Notes: generated from the sequence alone by a model not told the origin. A stretch of DNA of 64,000 nt from Pachypanchax playfairii (GCA_006937955.1 SSNP01000006.1:4542555-4606554); one strand, 5' to 3'. Shown: positions 48,801-60,513, numbered from the stretch's first letter. Translations and numbers: made by a program.

Positions 48801-50009
48801 GCCCCTGGTGGAGTTAACAGTTCTGCTGCTGTTCAGAGAACTTTCTGTAGTTCTGTGATAACAGAAACTTGTCTTAAATGTCAGCTGCTTTCTGCCTGAG
48901 CGTCTGATTCCTTCAGCATTGTCCCTAAAAATACACATTTCTCCTGATTCCGTAAAAATCTTTCTGTTTGTAATACTTTAATGATAAGAGCTGAAAATGT
49001 GACGTTTGGACACAAACATCGTGTTTATTGAGGCATGTGTAAACAGAACACCTGAACAGGTAAACTTTTAGTAAAAGCTTTTTCTTTGTATTTGAATATT
49101 TTATATTTTGAATTTAAATGCCTGTCTAAATGTTGATTGTTCTTTAAAGACTAATTCACTAGAAATAACTGAGAACAAGTCAAAGCAAACAATCAAATAA
49201 CTGCTTGTATTTTTACACACAGAAAGCTAAATGATGCTAGCTGCCTTCCCAGTTGGAGAAAACCACACAAGCCCCGTTTTCTGCAACCCGCAGGTCGAAT
49301 CTATCAGACGGGGTCCAGTTGTGTCTGTTGCCGGGGGTTCTGGGGCTTCTTGTTTGGTGTTTTTTTTTTTGGAGCAGAGACGACGCCCGACTGCTAGATT
49401 ATCAAGAAGCCGCCGCCATTAAAAGCCGACGCTAGCTAGCTGTTAGCATCATCGAAGGCCTTAAAGGTTTGATGTTTTCACCGGTTTTATTTTCACTAGG
49501 AGGTTCAAATGGATCGGCTTGTATAAACTATTCAAGATATGCGTCAATATCTTAATTTAACTCCAATCTAATTCTAGTTTGTATTTTAAAACCAGTGGAC
49601 AAGCTTACCGCAAGCTAATACGGCAGCTTATGCTAGCTCTGCATTGATGCTGCAATGGCATATTTAGGAATGAAACTGTCTGTTAAAATATCAATTTACT
49701 AATTTTAATGAATTGTTAAAGTACAAAAATACTAGGGAGAACATTATGCAGCTCATATTGTCCGACGAGTAACAATTACTGCACATTTCTTCGTATTGTC
49801 TGAATGTCAATTGACGTAGAGTTTGGAATGCAGCTGTAGCCCATGAAATCAGTTTGCTGTTTAATCACGACTCAGATGTACGTGTGTGTGCGTGAGCGAA
49901 CCTTTTTTATATTGTAAACACGGGTTAACATCCCGATGCCTCGGTCGTTGAGGATGGTGAGTTTTTCTGCCAGTTTCTGTTGGCTGGGCTGGATCACTCC
50001 CCGAGACAT
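28725..50009 (-). CDS. nckap1: NCKAP1 (NAP1/HEM2), WAVE regulatory complex subunit
   Basis: I traced 31 coding exons from the ATG at 50007-50009 to the TAA at 28725-28727. They total 3387 bases, giving 1128 aa, the same length as the mammalian protein, and every junction keeps phase. The start is [20 protein letters not shown] and the end is [17 protein letters not shown]; identity to vertebrate NCKAP1 is very high throughout. NCKAP1 pairs with CYFIP in the WAVE regulatory complex (with WAVE, ABI and BRK1), which passes Rac1 signals to Arp2/3-driven actin assembly at the leading edge. The protein is an all-helical scaffold with no enzymatic motif. The gene is head to head with dusp19 and convergent with ppp1r1c. 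Exons are listed in the three sub-entries. Exons 21-31 occur twice in this assembly; I use the copy contiguous with exon 20. Confidence 0.97.
32620..32975. repeat. 32-bp minisatellite in nckap1 intron 20, full array (about 11 units)
   Basis: Units of 32 bases, GGTTACCACGGTGACCTAAA plus CGAGCCACTGCT, with point variants (CACTGTGACC, AATGAGCC, AGCAACTG). Reverse-complemented, the unit reads AGTGGCTCG...GGTCACCGTGGTAACCAGC, clearly related to the 31-bp unit in ppp1r1c intron 3. Confidence 0.95.
33136..38906 (-). CDS. nckap1: nckap1 coding exons 3-20
   Basis: In transcription order: 38814-38906, 38673-38729, 38303-38445, 37871-37961, 37567-37704, 37361-37409, 37124-37280, 36959-37015, 36384-36480, 35842-35948, 35630-35762, 35405-35486, 35257-35315, 34910-35055, 34692-34824, 34208-34327, 33428-33567, 33136-33267. 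All have AG acceptors and GT donors. Recognisable stretches are [19 protein letters not shown] (exon 7), [20 protein letters not shown] (exons 9-10), [19 protein letters not shown] (exon 11), [20 protein letters not shown] (exon 13) and the lysine-rich [20 protein letters not shown] (exon 19), a basic loop typical of NCKAP1. Intron 2 (38907-41081) holds no other feature that I can support. Confidence 0.95.
41082..50009 (-). CDS. nckap1: nckap1 coding exons 1-2 and the large first intron
   Basis: Exon 1 CDS is 49902-50009 (36 codons, ending [11 protein letters not shown]). Its donor AAG|GTTCGC is weak, lacking the usual purine at +3 and the A at +4. Exon 2 is 41082-41192 (37 codons, [20 protein letters not shown] and on to RNNN) with donor GTACGT. 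Intron 1 is about 8.7 kb, far larger than the others, and holds a CA microsatellite, a small MITE-like element and a CpG-containing block. Mammalian NCKAP1 has an isoform with a few extra residues at this junction, so a small alternative exon in intron 1 is possible, but I did not find one with confidence. Confidence 0.93.
45070..45130. repeat. (CA)n microsatellite, about 30 units, nckap1 intron 1
   Basis: An uninterrupted AC/CA run of about 61 bases. It explains the cysteine/valine and threonine/histidine dipeptide open frames that overlap it on both strands. Confidence 0.97.
45512..45524. promoter_or_regulatory. perfect X-box palindrome in nckap1 intron 1
   Basis: GTTGCTTAGCAAC is a perfect inverted repeat, GTTGCT / AGCAAC sharing the centre, and a close match to the RFX X-box. 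A single site by chance is possible; function is inference. Confidence 0.3.
47624..47697. mobile_element. short palindromic MITE-like element
   Basis: The left arm TACAGACCAAAACTTTGGAC (47631-47650) is mirrored by the right arm, which ends GTCCAAACTTTGGGTCTGTA (47676-47695). They enclose CACCTTCTCATTCAAAGAG. The sequence closely resembles a family I recall as widespread in fish genomes (ACAGACCAAAAGTTTGGACA). It is flanked by TATA on the left. This copy is only about 70 bases, probably a solo pair of inverted termini. Confidence 0.7.
49231..49450. other. CpG-containing block in nckap1 intron 1
   Basis: The block is unusually rich in CpG for this window (GACGGGGTCC, GACGACGCCCGACTGC, GCCGCCGCC, GCCGACGC) and ends in a GCTAGCTAGCTGTTAGC stretch of a type common near fish 5' ends. 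It lies about 0.6 kb inside nckap1 from the start codon. It could be an alternative promoter or an untranslated first exon. Open frames across it have no recognisable motif. Confidence 0.3.
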
Positions 50010-51077
50010 CTCTGCGCTTCAATCTCCGCTTCGATCCAGGGAAAAATGAGATCTATTTAAAATATCCGCAGCTTTTAGTCGAAAAATATAAAACAAGGAG
50101 AAACCGTGATTTATGTAGATATTAGATTTCGCCCATGATAAGGTATCGAGGGACAACGGCTTCCTGTACTCCACCCCACCGTCTCCCTGTGTGGGTTTTC
50201 GGTCACAGGGATGAGGAGTTGTCCTGGATTTTACAACGAGCCTGGCGTGTTGCGTTCAAGTCCCCTCGGTAATTTTATTTCTTCCAAATTTCTAAGTCAA
50301 TCGATTAAAAAAAGATCATATGAGCGATATTATTCCAATTTTGCGTATCTTATCTATGCACTAATATTAACCACGCAAAAATAAGAAAAGAAACTTAATG
50401 AGCATGTCTGTGGAAAAAACACAACATTTCTGAATTTACATCCAAACGAGCTGTCACTGAAGAAACATGAAGTAAAATAGCACATACTATATATAAAAGA
50501 AAATGACCAAAATTAGAAATAAAACATGACACTACACAATGAGGTTTTAAAAAGGGGAAATAAACTTGAAAAGGTGATGAAAGACTTGTATATTGAGATG
50601 GGAAAGGGCCAAAACTGGCATAAAACAAACATGTCAGTCGATTAAAATAAGATAGAAAATTAACCAAATATGACAAAAGAAAGAAAATAAAGAAGAGTGA
50701 ATGAGAAACAAGCTATAGAGACACAAAATGGAGACAGTAATGAGTAATTTTACACATAAGTTGGGGGTAAATAAAAAGAAATAAATACAAGTTTAACAAA
50801 ATGGGCTTAAAAAGATATAATATGATCAAAGTTACACCAAACATGACCTAAACAGAATCAGAAATAATTTCCTTTATTTAAACATAACTACTATTAAAGT
50901 AGAAAAATATTGATTTATTGTGATTGGTTCTCACAATTGCCACATACAGTGTAGTTTCTTAACTTTTTTCCCTCCTCTGCTTTAAAGGTTACTTTATAAA
51001 ACTGTCCAAAACTGTCCAGCAGATTCCCAGATTAATCTGCTGCTTCCCTTTTCAGCTTCTTCTCTTAGATTGGTGTG
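50010..51077. promoter_or_regulatory. bidirectional promoter region, nckap1 (-) / dusp19 (+)
   Basis: The start codons of nckap1 (50009) and dusp19 (51078) point away from each other about 1.07 kb apart, as in mammals. CpG sites cluster next to nckap1 (50010-50270), while the dusp19 side is AT-rich. Transcription starts cannot be placed from sequence. Confidence 0.55.
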
Positions 51078-54000
51078 ATGCATTCACTTGCACAGGAAAT
51101 CCAGGGCTTCTCTAAAAACCGCCTGAAAAAACAATGCACATATGTGACAACAGTGACAGGCAAGAGGCTGCTGGAGAGGAGGAGTGAAGGAGAAGGAGGA
51201 GTGGAGCAGGTTGAGGAGCTGGAGAAGGGGAGTGGATGGGCATTTGTAGAAGATACAAGTCTGGATCTTCAAGTCGGAGTTGTCAGACCTTTCCTTCTAC
51301 TGGGTAACTTATTTCAATTAACACTATTTTTAGAACAATTGTTACTCATTGATTTTACAAGTGTTATATTATCATGTCTGCTTAACATCAGTGCAGCTGT
51401 TAATTTCAGACAGATTAAGGTCCAGCTATGACACTCGTAACTGGATTATTTAGTTTTTACTTGGATTCCTTAGACATTATCTCTTTCTGCTCAAAAAGTT
51501 GTTCCTGCACAGTAAAGTTCCACTACAGCATTTCAGTCAGGTTCAAATCTCGACTTGAACTGACCATTTGATTTTTTGTAGTCATTGTGTTTTAGATCAG
51601 TTGCTGTGTTTGGGATCATTGTCCTGTTTCATGACCCAGTTTGGTCCAAGCTTCATCTCCTGGACTGATGAACTCACATTAGATTTGAGAACACTGTGAT
51701 ATTTAGAGGAGTTTGTGTTCAAGTCACGTAGTTTTAAAACAAGCCCAAACCATTAGCGTTCCACCACTGTACTAACAGCTGGTGTCAGGTGTCTGTATTG
51801 ATGGGCTGTGCTGTTTTCTTCATACTGCAAGGCATTATGGGTAAACAGCTCCTTGTCTCGTATGTCCAAACCACATTGCTCAAAAAGTCTTGTGTTTCGT
51901 TAAAATTAAACTTTACACTCTTGTGCCTCCATGTTTTTTTTAGATATAGGAGCTTTTCTCCTGTATCCCTCCAAACAGGTGTGAACATTAACATTTAGGG
52001 TAAACTGAGACTTGTTGCCATGGAGACATGGACTTTTTAATAGCTATTTTGTTTTGTTATAATTTGACTTTTAGGTCAATTTGTTAGGACATCCAAATTT
52101 GGGAACATTATTTATAGTCCCAAATGTTTTCTACTCATAAATAACAGCTTTCACTGTTAACCTTTTTGGTAAGAGTCTTTCCACCACCAGTTAAAAGTAT
52201 ATTTTTATAATTCTTCCCTGAACACTGCAGCTTGGTTGGAATAAGTGTCGCCATATTTAACACCTGACATGTTTTTGATTGGTCACCAGTGGCGTGTTGA
52301 TTAAAAGCCTTTTGCATGCAGAGAACACCTCGTTGTTGCTCGTGAGGATTAATAATACACTCAATCTTCACTCCACAAAGGTCATTGTTTCTGTATTAAA
52401 TAAATAAATTCCTAATCAGGAATAAATCAATGTGATTAATCTGGAATTCACCTCAGGGAGCACGTTGACCGGTCCTGCAGCTGAAGGACGCAGGTTGACG
52501 TCTCCACATGTCAGCATGTGTCACCATCCAGTTCTGAAGTGTTGCTCAATTCTGCTGCCGACGCTGCACTTTGACCTCCTTCTGGAGAGAATCAGATAAC
52601 TAATTTTTCATCAGGGATCGATAAAAAATGACATCTGTTCAGATGATAGAGGTGACTGTCACTGCAACTTTCATTTGGGCTTAAATATTATTAAATTCCC
52701 AGAACATTTCCTTGTACTCAGTCTTGGCTGAAGTTGTAATGTTGATGATGATCAAAGACAAATTAGGAATTTTCAAAGAAATTGTAAAAAAAATTAAACA
52801 TTAGAAAAAAATGCTGTTATGTAAAAGTAGAAATTAAAGGTTTTTATCCATAAAAAAGAATCAGATATAGATATTTTCATTGAATAGCATAAGTTAAAAA
52901 ATCAATTTAAATATCAAAAACAACAGTTTAAAAATACATGAGATCTTGTGTGTAGAACAGATTGGTAGTTGTGCATTTCAATTACTAAAATATAATTAAT
53001 CAACAAAAAAACACCTGAACAACAATTCCAGTGGATGTTGTAAAAACAAACTGAAAATATTGACTTGGATTTTTCTTATGTATTTTCCATTTATATTTTA
53101 TTGAATTCCCTCATTTTTATTCATTGTATTTATCTTTCAATGAATTTTATTTATGTTCTTTGGGTATTTTTCAGTTTTATTCTGAAAATCAGACAGGTGT
53201 GTGTCACCTGTGTGTGTTACAGCAGACCCTCAGAGTGCCCTTGGTTTGTTTTTGTTGTTGAATTTTTGCCCTAAAATAAATACAGACACTGTTTGTAATT
53301 GAAAGAAGCTTGTGCAGTTGAAATATCACATAAGCACCTGAGACCAACACAAGGACCCTGGAGTTCTTCCAAATCCCTCATTCTTAGTTATAGCAATCTG
53401 AAAAACCCCACATGCCTCCAAGGCTTGAAAGACAACATTTGTTCTTACTGTGGCAACATATATTTTGGATTTTTGCCATAAAATCTGTCAAATCTTGTGA
53501 CCTACACTTTTAATTTGAAAGGTGTGAAGCAGAGTCAGCATCCTACAGAAATGAAAACGCCAGCGCATTGAGCTAAAAGATTTTAAATATCATCTGCTGC
53601 TGTTTCTCTGCAGTTCAGCAGACCTAAAGGCATCCTCTCATCTTTTCACAGATATGTCACTTTAAATCTTTTCTTTCTGCGCTGATGACACATACGAGTT
53701 GGAGCTGGCATTTGTCCAAACTCCCTCACTTCCATTTAGATTTGCTTCTCAACACTATGAATTTGGCATTATGTCAAAGTGGATTGGCTTATCCAAAGAG
53801 TGCTAATGTTGCCGTTTTGAAGGCATAAGCTGCTGCAGAGAATCCACCCCGGAAACCTGGAGGAGTTCCTTCCATCAGTCTCCCTCTTCCTTCCTTCCAG
53901 CTTCTTCCATTCAGCTCCACTGCTGCTATTGTCACAACATGCAATTTGACAAATGGAGGAAGACTTTTCTTTCTGTTTAACCGTCACCATCAGTGATTTT

Positions 54001-57000
54001 CTGCTTCTCTCAGCACAAGTATTCCTTCCATTTTTCATCCTTTTTCCTCTGTCACTCTTTAACCTTCTTCTTCTGTTGCATTAGTCATCCAAACCTCATT
54101 ATAATAAGGTCTTTGCTCTTTCTTTTCAGGAAGAAAATAATAAACTTCCTGCTCTGCAGTTGTAGATAATATTGAATGTTTATCTCAGCAGTTTTATAAG
54201 CCACGTCTAGTGTTACTATACAAATAAATTGATTCCTTGCCAGTTTTTCTTTTTTTCCTTGATGCTTAAAGCCTTTTTACTGTTGGTTTCTGCTGACTGA
54301 TGTCTTCCCTGCTTGTGGTTTTGTGGGGGTTTTTGTGTCTGGATGTTTCCCACTGAGGGATGTTGGGGCTGATACCCTGCAGCTTATGCTCTGCAGTGCT
54401 AAACTTTATATAACTTATTTGTTTTTCCAAACTCTCCACTGCATGTGAATGGTCATTTTATTTCCCTGTTTGTTAGATCAGAAAAATGTAAATTATTTGC
54501 ATCCGGTTTGTTTCATCCAGGAATCCAAAATCAACTGAAAGCACTTACAGGGAGAAATTTCTTGTTTTTTTATATGAATGAAACAAAACATGCTAAATAA
54601 GCTGCTCTGGCTGGTTAGAAGCTGATCAACCAGCATCTTTTGGGGGACGTGTCCTACCATGTGTCTTCTGATCAAGTTGTTTCTGCCTTTTCAGCCTCTC
54701 AGGATGCAGCCCACGAAATTGACACCCTCCAGAGATATAAGGTCAGTACATGGGATCAATATAACGGGCGTGACCTTGCTTTGCTGTGATAGCATGTGTA
54801 GTGACATGGGATTAGAGGCAGCCATGTATCCAAGCCGTGCTGCAGTCATGCAAATAGCCGGAGGAGCTTCATGCCTCATGCAGTGACGGTTTAGCGCAGC
54901 AGAGGGAGTAAATGATTAGAGTAAGTCTCAGTGCAGCTCGTCTCTGCAGTAGCTGCTTCCAGGCATGGAAATATTGCTGCCTGTGCAGTCTCAGGGTGAT
55001 GAATTAGAGCGATTGCAAACACCTTCACTTCCTGTTTCTGGGATGAAACCTTGACTGTTAAAATGCTGGAGATGGGAAAGTTTTCCCACAGGCATTTTAT
55101 GAAAACCGTCTCTTACCAGACTTATAGTGTGTTTGAGCAAAGCACATATAGTTGTTGTTTAGATCATTTGGTGAAGGTGTTTCCAGTGAATTGTCTTCTC
55201 TCAGAATTCAGGAGAACAGCTTTGTTGCATGTTTCTGCTGCTAAAGATGCAGAAAACAAGTTGCTTTTATGGTGAAGATTTAATAAACAGTTGTTTAAAT
55301 CAACATTATTTTGTTGAGCATCATATTTTTCTGTTTATTGAAATCCCTGTTGCGTAAAATCCAAGCCAAAGAAAACCCAAGTCATGAAAGAAAAGCACAA
55401 ATATGGAATACAAACATAACAGAAACACAGAAAATCTAAAAAATGTAACAATAATGGGCTGGTTCATTTTTATTAGTTGTAATAGTTCAATGCTGGAGCT
55501 TAGAAATAAAAAAAACAGAATGTGTCAAGAAGTCCCAGAAGAATTATATAATGTTTTATAATTTGGACAAATATCAGCATTTTGTCTGTAATAAAAAAAA
55601 ACTTTTTGTACAAGAAAACAAAGAAACTTTGATTTATTCCAAATAAGAAATACGTTTGACGACTAAGACAATTTAATTAAAGTTAAATAAATGAAATCAT
55701 CGAGAAATTCATACAAAACTACAATAAATATTTGACCTATAAAATCTGGTTCAAATGAACAGAACAGACTGATTTTTACTGTTTAATGAAGCAGCGATCA
55801 GAACAAATAAAAGCAGCATGTTCATCGTCTCAGATTATTTTCTGACTGCAAGTTCCTGATGAGTTACAGAGTAAATCTGAATAAAAGCTCACTGCAGTTT
55901 TTAGAGACATGAATTAAACAAAGCAGCATCCAACAGGGATATCTGCTGCTGCTTTCAGAACTTTTTTGTTGTGTTTGATGAGTTTTTTTTTACATTTTTC
56001 GACAACACAGTGGTGAAGCAGCAGGAATAAGGTTTACTGTTTAATGGGTTTTGTTGTCAATAATGCAAGTATAGTGTAGCTCCTGACATATCCTTTAACA
56101 TGCGGAAAAGGATGTTAGATGATACAAGAGATCTAAAAGTGCTGTAGATGTAAACCAGGAAAGAATTCAGCCCTCTGAGGTAAATTTAAGTGAGAGTAGA
56201 CAGACTCCAGAATGAATTGGAGCCATCTGTCTTCTTTCCTGCTGATACACCAGTTTTTCTTTGCATCCCCTCTCTGTCAGCTCTCTTCTTTCTTTTCTAC
56301 TGTGTCCTCTCTCTGTCACATTCAGCCTGTGTCATGTCATCAATATGGCTAACAGAGTATCTCTCTTGTCTCTGCAAAGCAAAAAAAAAAAAAAAAACAG
56401 CCTTTAAAGCAGCTTCAAGCTTATGGGGTCATTTCTTCAAGGAGTCTCACCTCTCGATTACTTCCTTTGTCCTAATATGTCCCACTTTAGGTGTCTCATG
56501 TCCTAAATGTGGCCTTTGGAGTCACTAACCTGTTTCCAGATCAGATGGTCTACAAGACAGTTCAGATCCTGGACCTCCCAGAAACAGAGATCACGTCATA
56601 TCTCCAGGAATGCAGCTCCTTCATAGACCAGGCCAGAGAACAGGTACATAAAACACAAGGATGTCACCTGCTTTTACAAAATGATGACAAATATCGAGCT
56701 AAAAATACTATTTTAATCAGAAGCTGACCAAGAAAAGACATGAAAAATATAATGACACAATTTTAAAATAAAACAGTAATTAAAAACCTAATAAAAATTA
56801 AATGATCTGGTTGTTTATTTATCTACATATAATTTATTTAATCCCCAGTTTTGATGCATTCACTTGCCAAATAGTGAGCCTATAGTGTGTCTTACTGTTT
56901 ACTGAGATGACTTTGAGAGCTTCATCAACTAGATTCTAAATCTTAAATATCTGTCAGTAAATGAGAACAGTGAGTTAGTTTAACAGGATCAATTAAATAA

Positions 57001-60000
57001 CGTGAGAAGAAAACACATGATCAGATTTACCTGAAAAATGAAAAGTTGACTGAGTCAAATTCTGAGTCTGAAAAGTTTCTTGAACATTTTAAAGGTGTTA
57101 AATAATCATTACAGTCTGATTATTTACCTAATGTTAGAGTGGCTATGAGTTTGAGAATCTCAGTGTCTTTAAATTCTGATTAGGGCCTTTTTCTCAAAAT
57201 CACAAAATCTGTGCCGTTTTCTAGGATGTAGTTTCTGCAGTAGCTCATTAGCAATTCTCCTCTGCACTGTGGGCGGAACCGTTGGCACAGAGGATCCCCC
57301 CCCCCCCACTCCTCTCCGTTACTGAGAGCTCTCTGTTTATGCTAGCTCTATCGCTAGCTTACAGCCCCTTTAACCTAGCATTACCAGTGTAATGAAGATG
57401 GTGAGCAATATTGGAGCTATGCAGTCATATAATTTTGAGCCAGATACCAGCTCGGACGAGGAACAGGTGTTGATCCTCTGTCACCTCTGCCTACATATCT
57501 ACTCCTTAGAGCCTGAGCGGACAGGGCGGGGCGGAGCAGTAGCTTGTGGCCCCGCCCAGTGGAGTTTCTACATCCCAAATTCAGTCTGTTTAGATACCTT
57601 TTAGTGTCTGTTACAGATTCACAGCTATTTGAACACAGAAATACTCAGAAATGCAGTTTTTAGCTGAATTTTTTAAAGATACGTCCTCTAGCATCAGAAA
57701 CATGCCATTTAAAGGTTTATTATTTTTCATGGATTTTATCCTCATGAAGTTGTACAGATGTTGCAGAATGTTTCAGTTTAAAGCACGTCCACAGCTCATG
57801 TTTCATATGTTCATTTAGTATCAAACTGCTTTAAAGGAAAATACTTTCAAATGCAAATAAGATGCAGCAGCATAAATAACCTGAGTAACTTTCACTACAC
57901 ACATGCACACACACACACATTGTTGTTTCATGGTTCTTTGAAAAGAAAAAATGTATGAAATCGATTCCAGCGCTTCAGCCTCCTCCTTCTCTCTGGAGAT
58001 TCATGCAGCCTGAAAACACTTTCTTTCATATCTGTCTGTTAATTTAACATGTCAGTGTGCACACGCAGCTGTTCTGCTGCCTCACTGTGATGCATCTACT
58101 GCAGGCTTGTCCTGCCACTCAGCACAAAGGTGAGTGCGCTGGTCTGATAATTACCTGTTAAGGCACTTTGCGTGTAAAGTCAGAACTTTGAGCGCTCACG
58201 TTCCGTTTTTCTTTCGTGTAATTGTTTTTACGACATTGCTTCATGGCACAGACTCTGTTGCTTCCAAGCGTCTGTGTGTGTCTGTGTGTGTGTCAGGAGA
58301 CTGACCGTAAGCACAACATAATGTGATGTGAGCACTGATATGAAAACACTCAACTGGAGTGCAATGAAATAACAGCAAAACAAGAAACTCTGACAAAACC
58401 AAATTAAGTCTGTGTTTGCTGTGATGGATTATCTTGCTGAAGCAATTTTCCATCTGTACAAGTTTTCTGTTGGTTTTATTTATTTCTGCAGAATGAAACA
58501 AGGTCTGATACGTAACTGTGTTGACTACAGATTCCTGCTTTGACACTGTGAAAGAAAAGACAAACTCTCTCGACAGGCAGAAACTTTGAGAAGAATAAAG
58601 TCTCTTTTCTTTTACGCGCTTCATGAGATTAGATGGTATTTTACCCAGAGGACCTGATAGATTGGTTTATGTTTTAAAAGGAAAGCACAGACAACAGCGA
58701 TAACGCGTCAATTCCAGCGAGCAGATTTAAATCTCCCGTCCCTCAATGGGTATTGATCGACACAGAAAATCAAAAATGTGCTTAGAGTTTTAGTTCCGCT
58801 CCATTTCCGCCTGAAAAGAGACTTTATCCTGTGATGGGAGGCTGAACAAAAGAGACCAACGTGTCAATACGCCGAGCTTCAGAACTGAGCCGCCAATCTG
58901 ATCTAAAGATGTGGCTGGAATTTCTAAAATCTCTCAGCCCGGCACTTCAGGCAGTAAAATAATTACATCAACATTAATATTAATCATTTTGCAAATTTTG
59001 ACACGCAGACTCAGAAGCAGATTTATTCTGTCTCAACTTGCTCTACATGTTGGGGCTGATTCTGCTTTTAAATGTTGGAAAACCAGAAAAAAATAGAAGA
59101 ACAAAACGCAGAGAAACTGAGATACAAGCTGGGATTTCACTACAACTGTCACTACGGGAAACATTCATTAAAAAGAGATAATCATTTTTAAATGGCACAA
59201 AAACCTGTTTACTCACTTAACATTTATTGTGTCTGTTCTCATGAGGTATCAGTCTCTGCTGAGCTGGAGTAAATGGAAGTTTTGTTTTTATAATTCATGA
59301 AGAGTAATTTCTCACAAACATGGTGAGATCTGTGAAATACCTAAAATCACCCTGATGTTGTTTCAACTCATTCTTACCTCAGTTTTATTGTTAAAGAAGC
59401 AGAAATCACTATATGAATATTTTAAAATATTTGCAGAAAGAAAAGGAACAATATTTGTTTTAAAGGAAGGAAATAGAGCAGTTAAAGGAATAAACCAGCT
59501 TTAATGAGCCCATGAGGGTGAATCTCTTTCTGATTATTTAGGGATGTTGTTAGTATGTTGGGCAGGAATCCATTTATATCTACTTTCTCCCAATCTGAGT
59601 ATCTGGACAGTTATAGTGTCGCTTAAATACAAAAAAACAGAATAAATTCTGACTTAAAGTTTCATTAAAATATAATCAGTTGCACAAAACAGTTTGAAAT
59701 CATGTTAAGAGTTTGTTGTAATTGTTACAAATTTCATGACTTTGTGGTTATTTCTTAAGTATTAACCAGTAATATGAACCATTTCATATCTAAAAATGTC
59801 AGGAAACACTGATTAACAGACCTTTCAATCTGTCTGCATTAAAATTCGGGTGGTTCCGGCTCCTTCCGTCAGGCTTCGTCAGCAGCTCGTTCATATTCAT
59901 TCTTCGAATTTGCTGGACTCTGATTGGCTAACAAACTAGCCTATGAGAGCAAGATATACTGTTTCCTGCCCCGCTGTGCATGGCAACTTCAGACGTCGTG

Positions 60001-60513
60001 TCTTCCTGTTTGTTACGTCTTATGCTAACAGCTTTTAGCTAGCAGCATGCTAGGCGTGGTTTCAACTGCGGGAGCTGATGAATACTAACGAACAAAGGAG
60101 TTGTGATGAAACAGATACAGGCCGTTCAGACTCGGGAGAACTCGGGTTTTATCTCCACCTGCGTAGTTTGAGAGATAAAAACTGAAAGAGAAGTTGTTGA
60201 CCTGTTTTCACCCACTATGAAGGTAAGAACACCTGTGGAGCTAAAATATTCAACAGAATCCTAAAAACTGTTTTTAATGGAAGGGCCTCTTTAATGTTAT
60301 TAATATATTTTTTCCTCATATTCTCCATAGGACGGTGTGGTGCTGGTCCACTGCAACGCTGGTGTGTCACGCTCCTCTTCCATTGTGATTGGCTACCTGA
60401 TGTTGAGGGAGGGGCTTTCATTTGATGATGCGTACAGTCAGGTGAAATTGGCAAGACCATCGATTCGACCGAACGCCGGCTTCTATCAGCAGTTACAGGA
60501 CTACAAACCCTGA
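51078..60513 (+). CDS. dusp19: DUSP19 (SKRP1), atypical dual-specificity phosphatase
   Basis: Four coding exons: 51078-51303, 54695-54741, 56491-56643, 60331-60513; 609 bases, 202 aa, phases matching at every junction. The start MHSLAQEIQGFSKNRLKKQC and LDLQVGVVRPFLLL match the DUSP19 N-terminus. The catalytic signature VHCNAGVSRSS puts the nucleophile at Cys150 and the phosphate-binding Arg at 156. Asp119 in ILDLPET is the likely general acid. The family removes phosphate from Tyr and Ser/Thr and is linked to the MKK7-JNK pathway, where it also acts as a scaffold; it has no MAPK-docking CH2 domain. The protein ends at FYQQLQDYKP, about 15 residues before the human tail. I chose ATG 51078 over the in-frame GTG just before it. 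Confidence 0.95.
51480..52340. mobile_element. probable degenerate interspersed repeat in dusp19 intron 1
   Basis: The stretch containing GGATCATTGTCCTGTTTCAT, CCAGTTTGGTCCAAGC and later CATTAGCGTTCCACCACTGT reads like a diverged copy of a repeat I recall as common in fish genomes, where TTGGGATCATTGTCCTG is followed by ATGACCCAGTTTCGGCCAAG. Family and ends are uncertain; I assign it from memory of these phrases only. Confidence 0.45.
57180..57720. mobile_element. possible TE-derived segment in dusp19 intron 3
   Basis: The CpG-richer stretch includes a poly-C run (about 57296-57308), GCTAGCTC repeats and a short open frame with YNFEPDTSSDEEQV. That peptide resembles the N-terminal 'FEP..SSDEE' part of proteins encoded by, or captured from, fish DNA transposons. 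No transposase or intact ends are visible. The assignment is weak. Confidence 0.3.

Larger units (their letters stand above)
41193..49901. other. nckap1 intron 1, no additional gene supported
   Basis: Apart from the CA microsatellites (45070-45130 and about 45825-45846), the MITE-like element at 47624-47697 and the CpG-containing block near 49231-49450, I see AT-rich intron sequence. Short open frames such as 43567-43830 and 48213-48485 lack splice context and recognisable motifs. Confidence 0.55.

Noticed and set aside
51304..51431. Extension of the first dusp19 open frame to 51431
   Set aside because: The frame runs past the GTAACT donor at 51304 into intron; the conserved continuation is at 54695.
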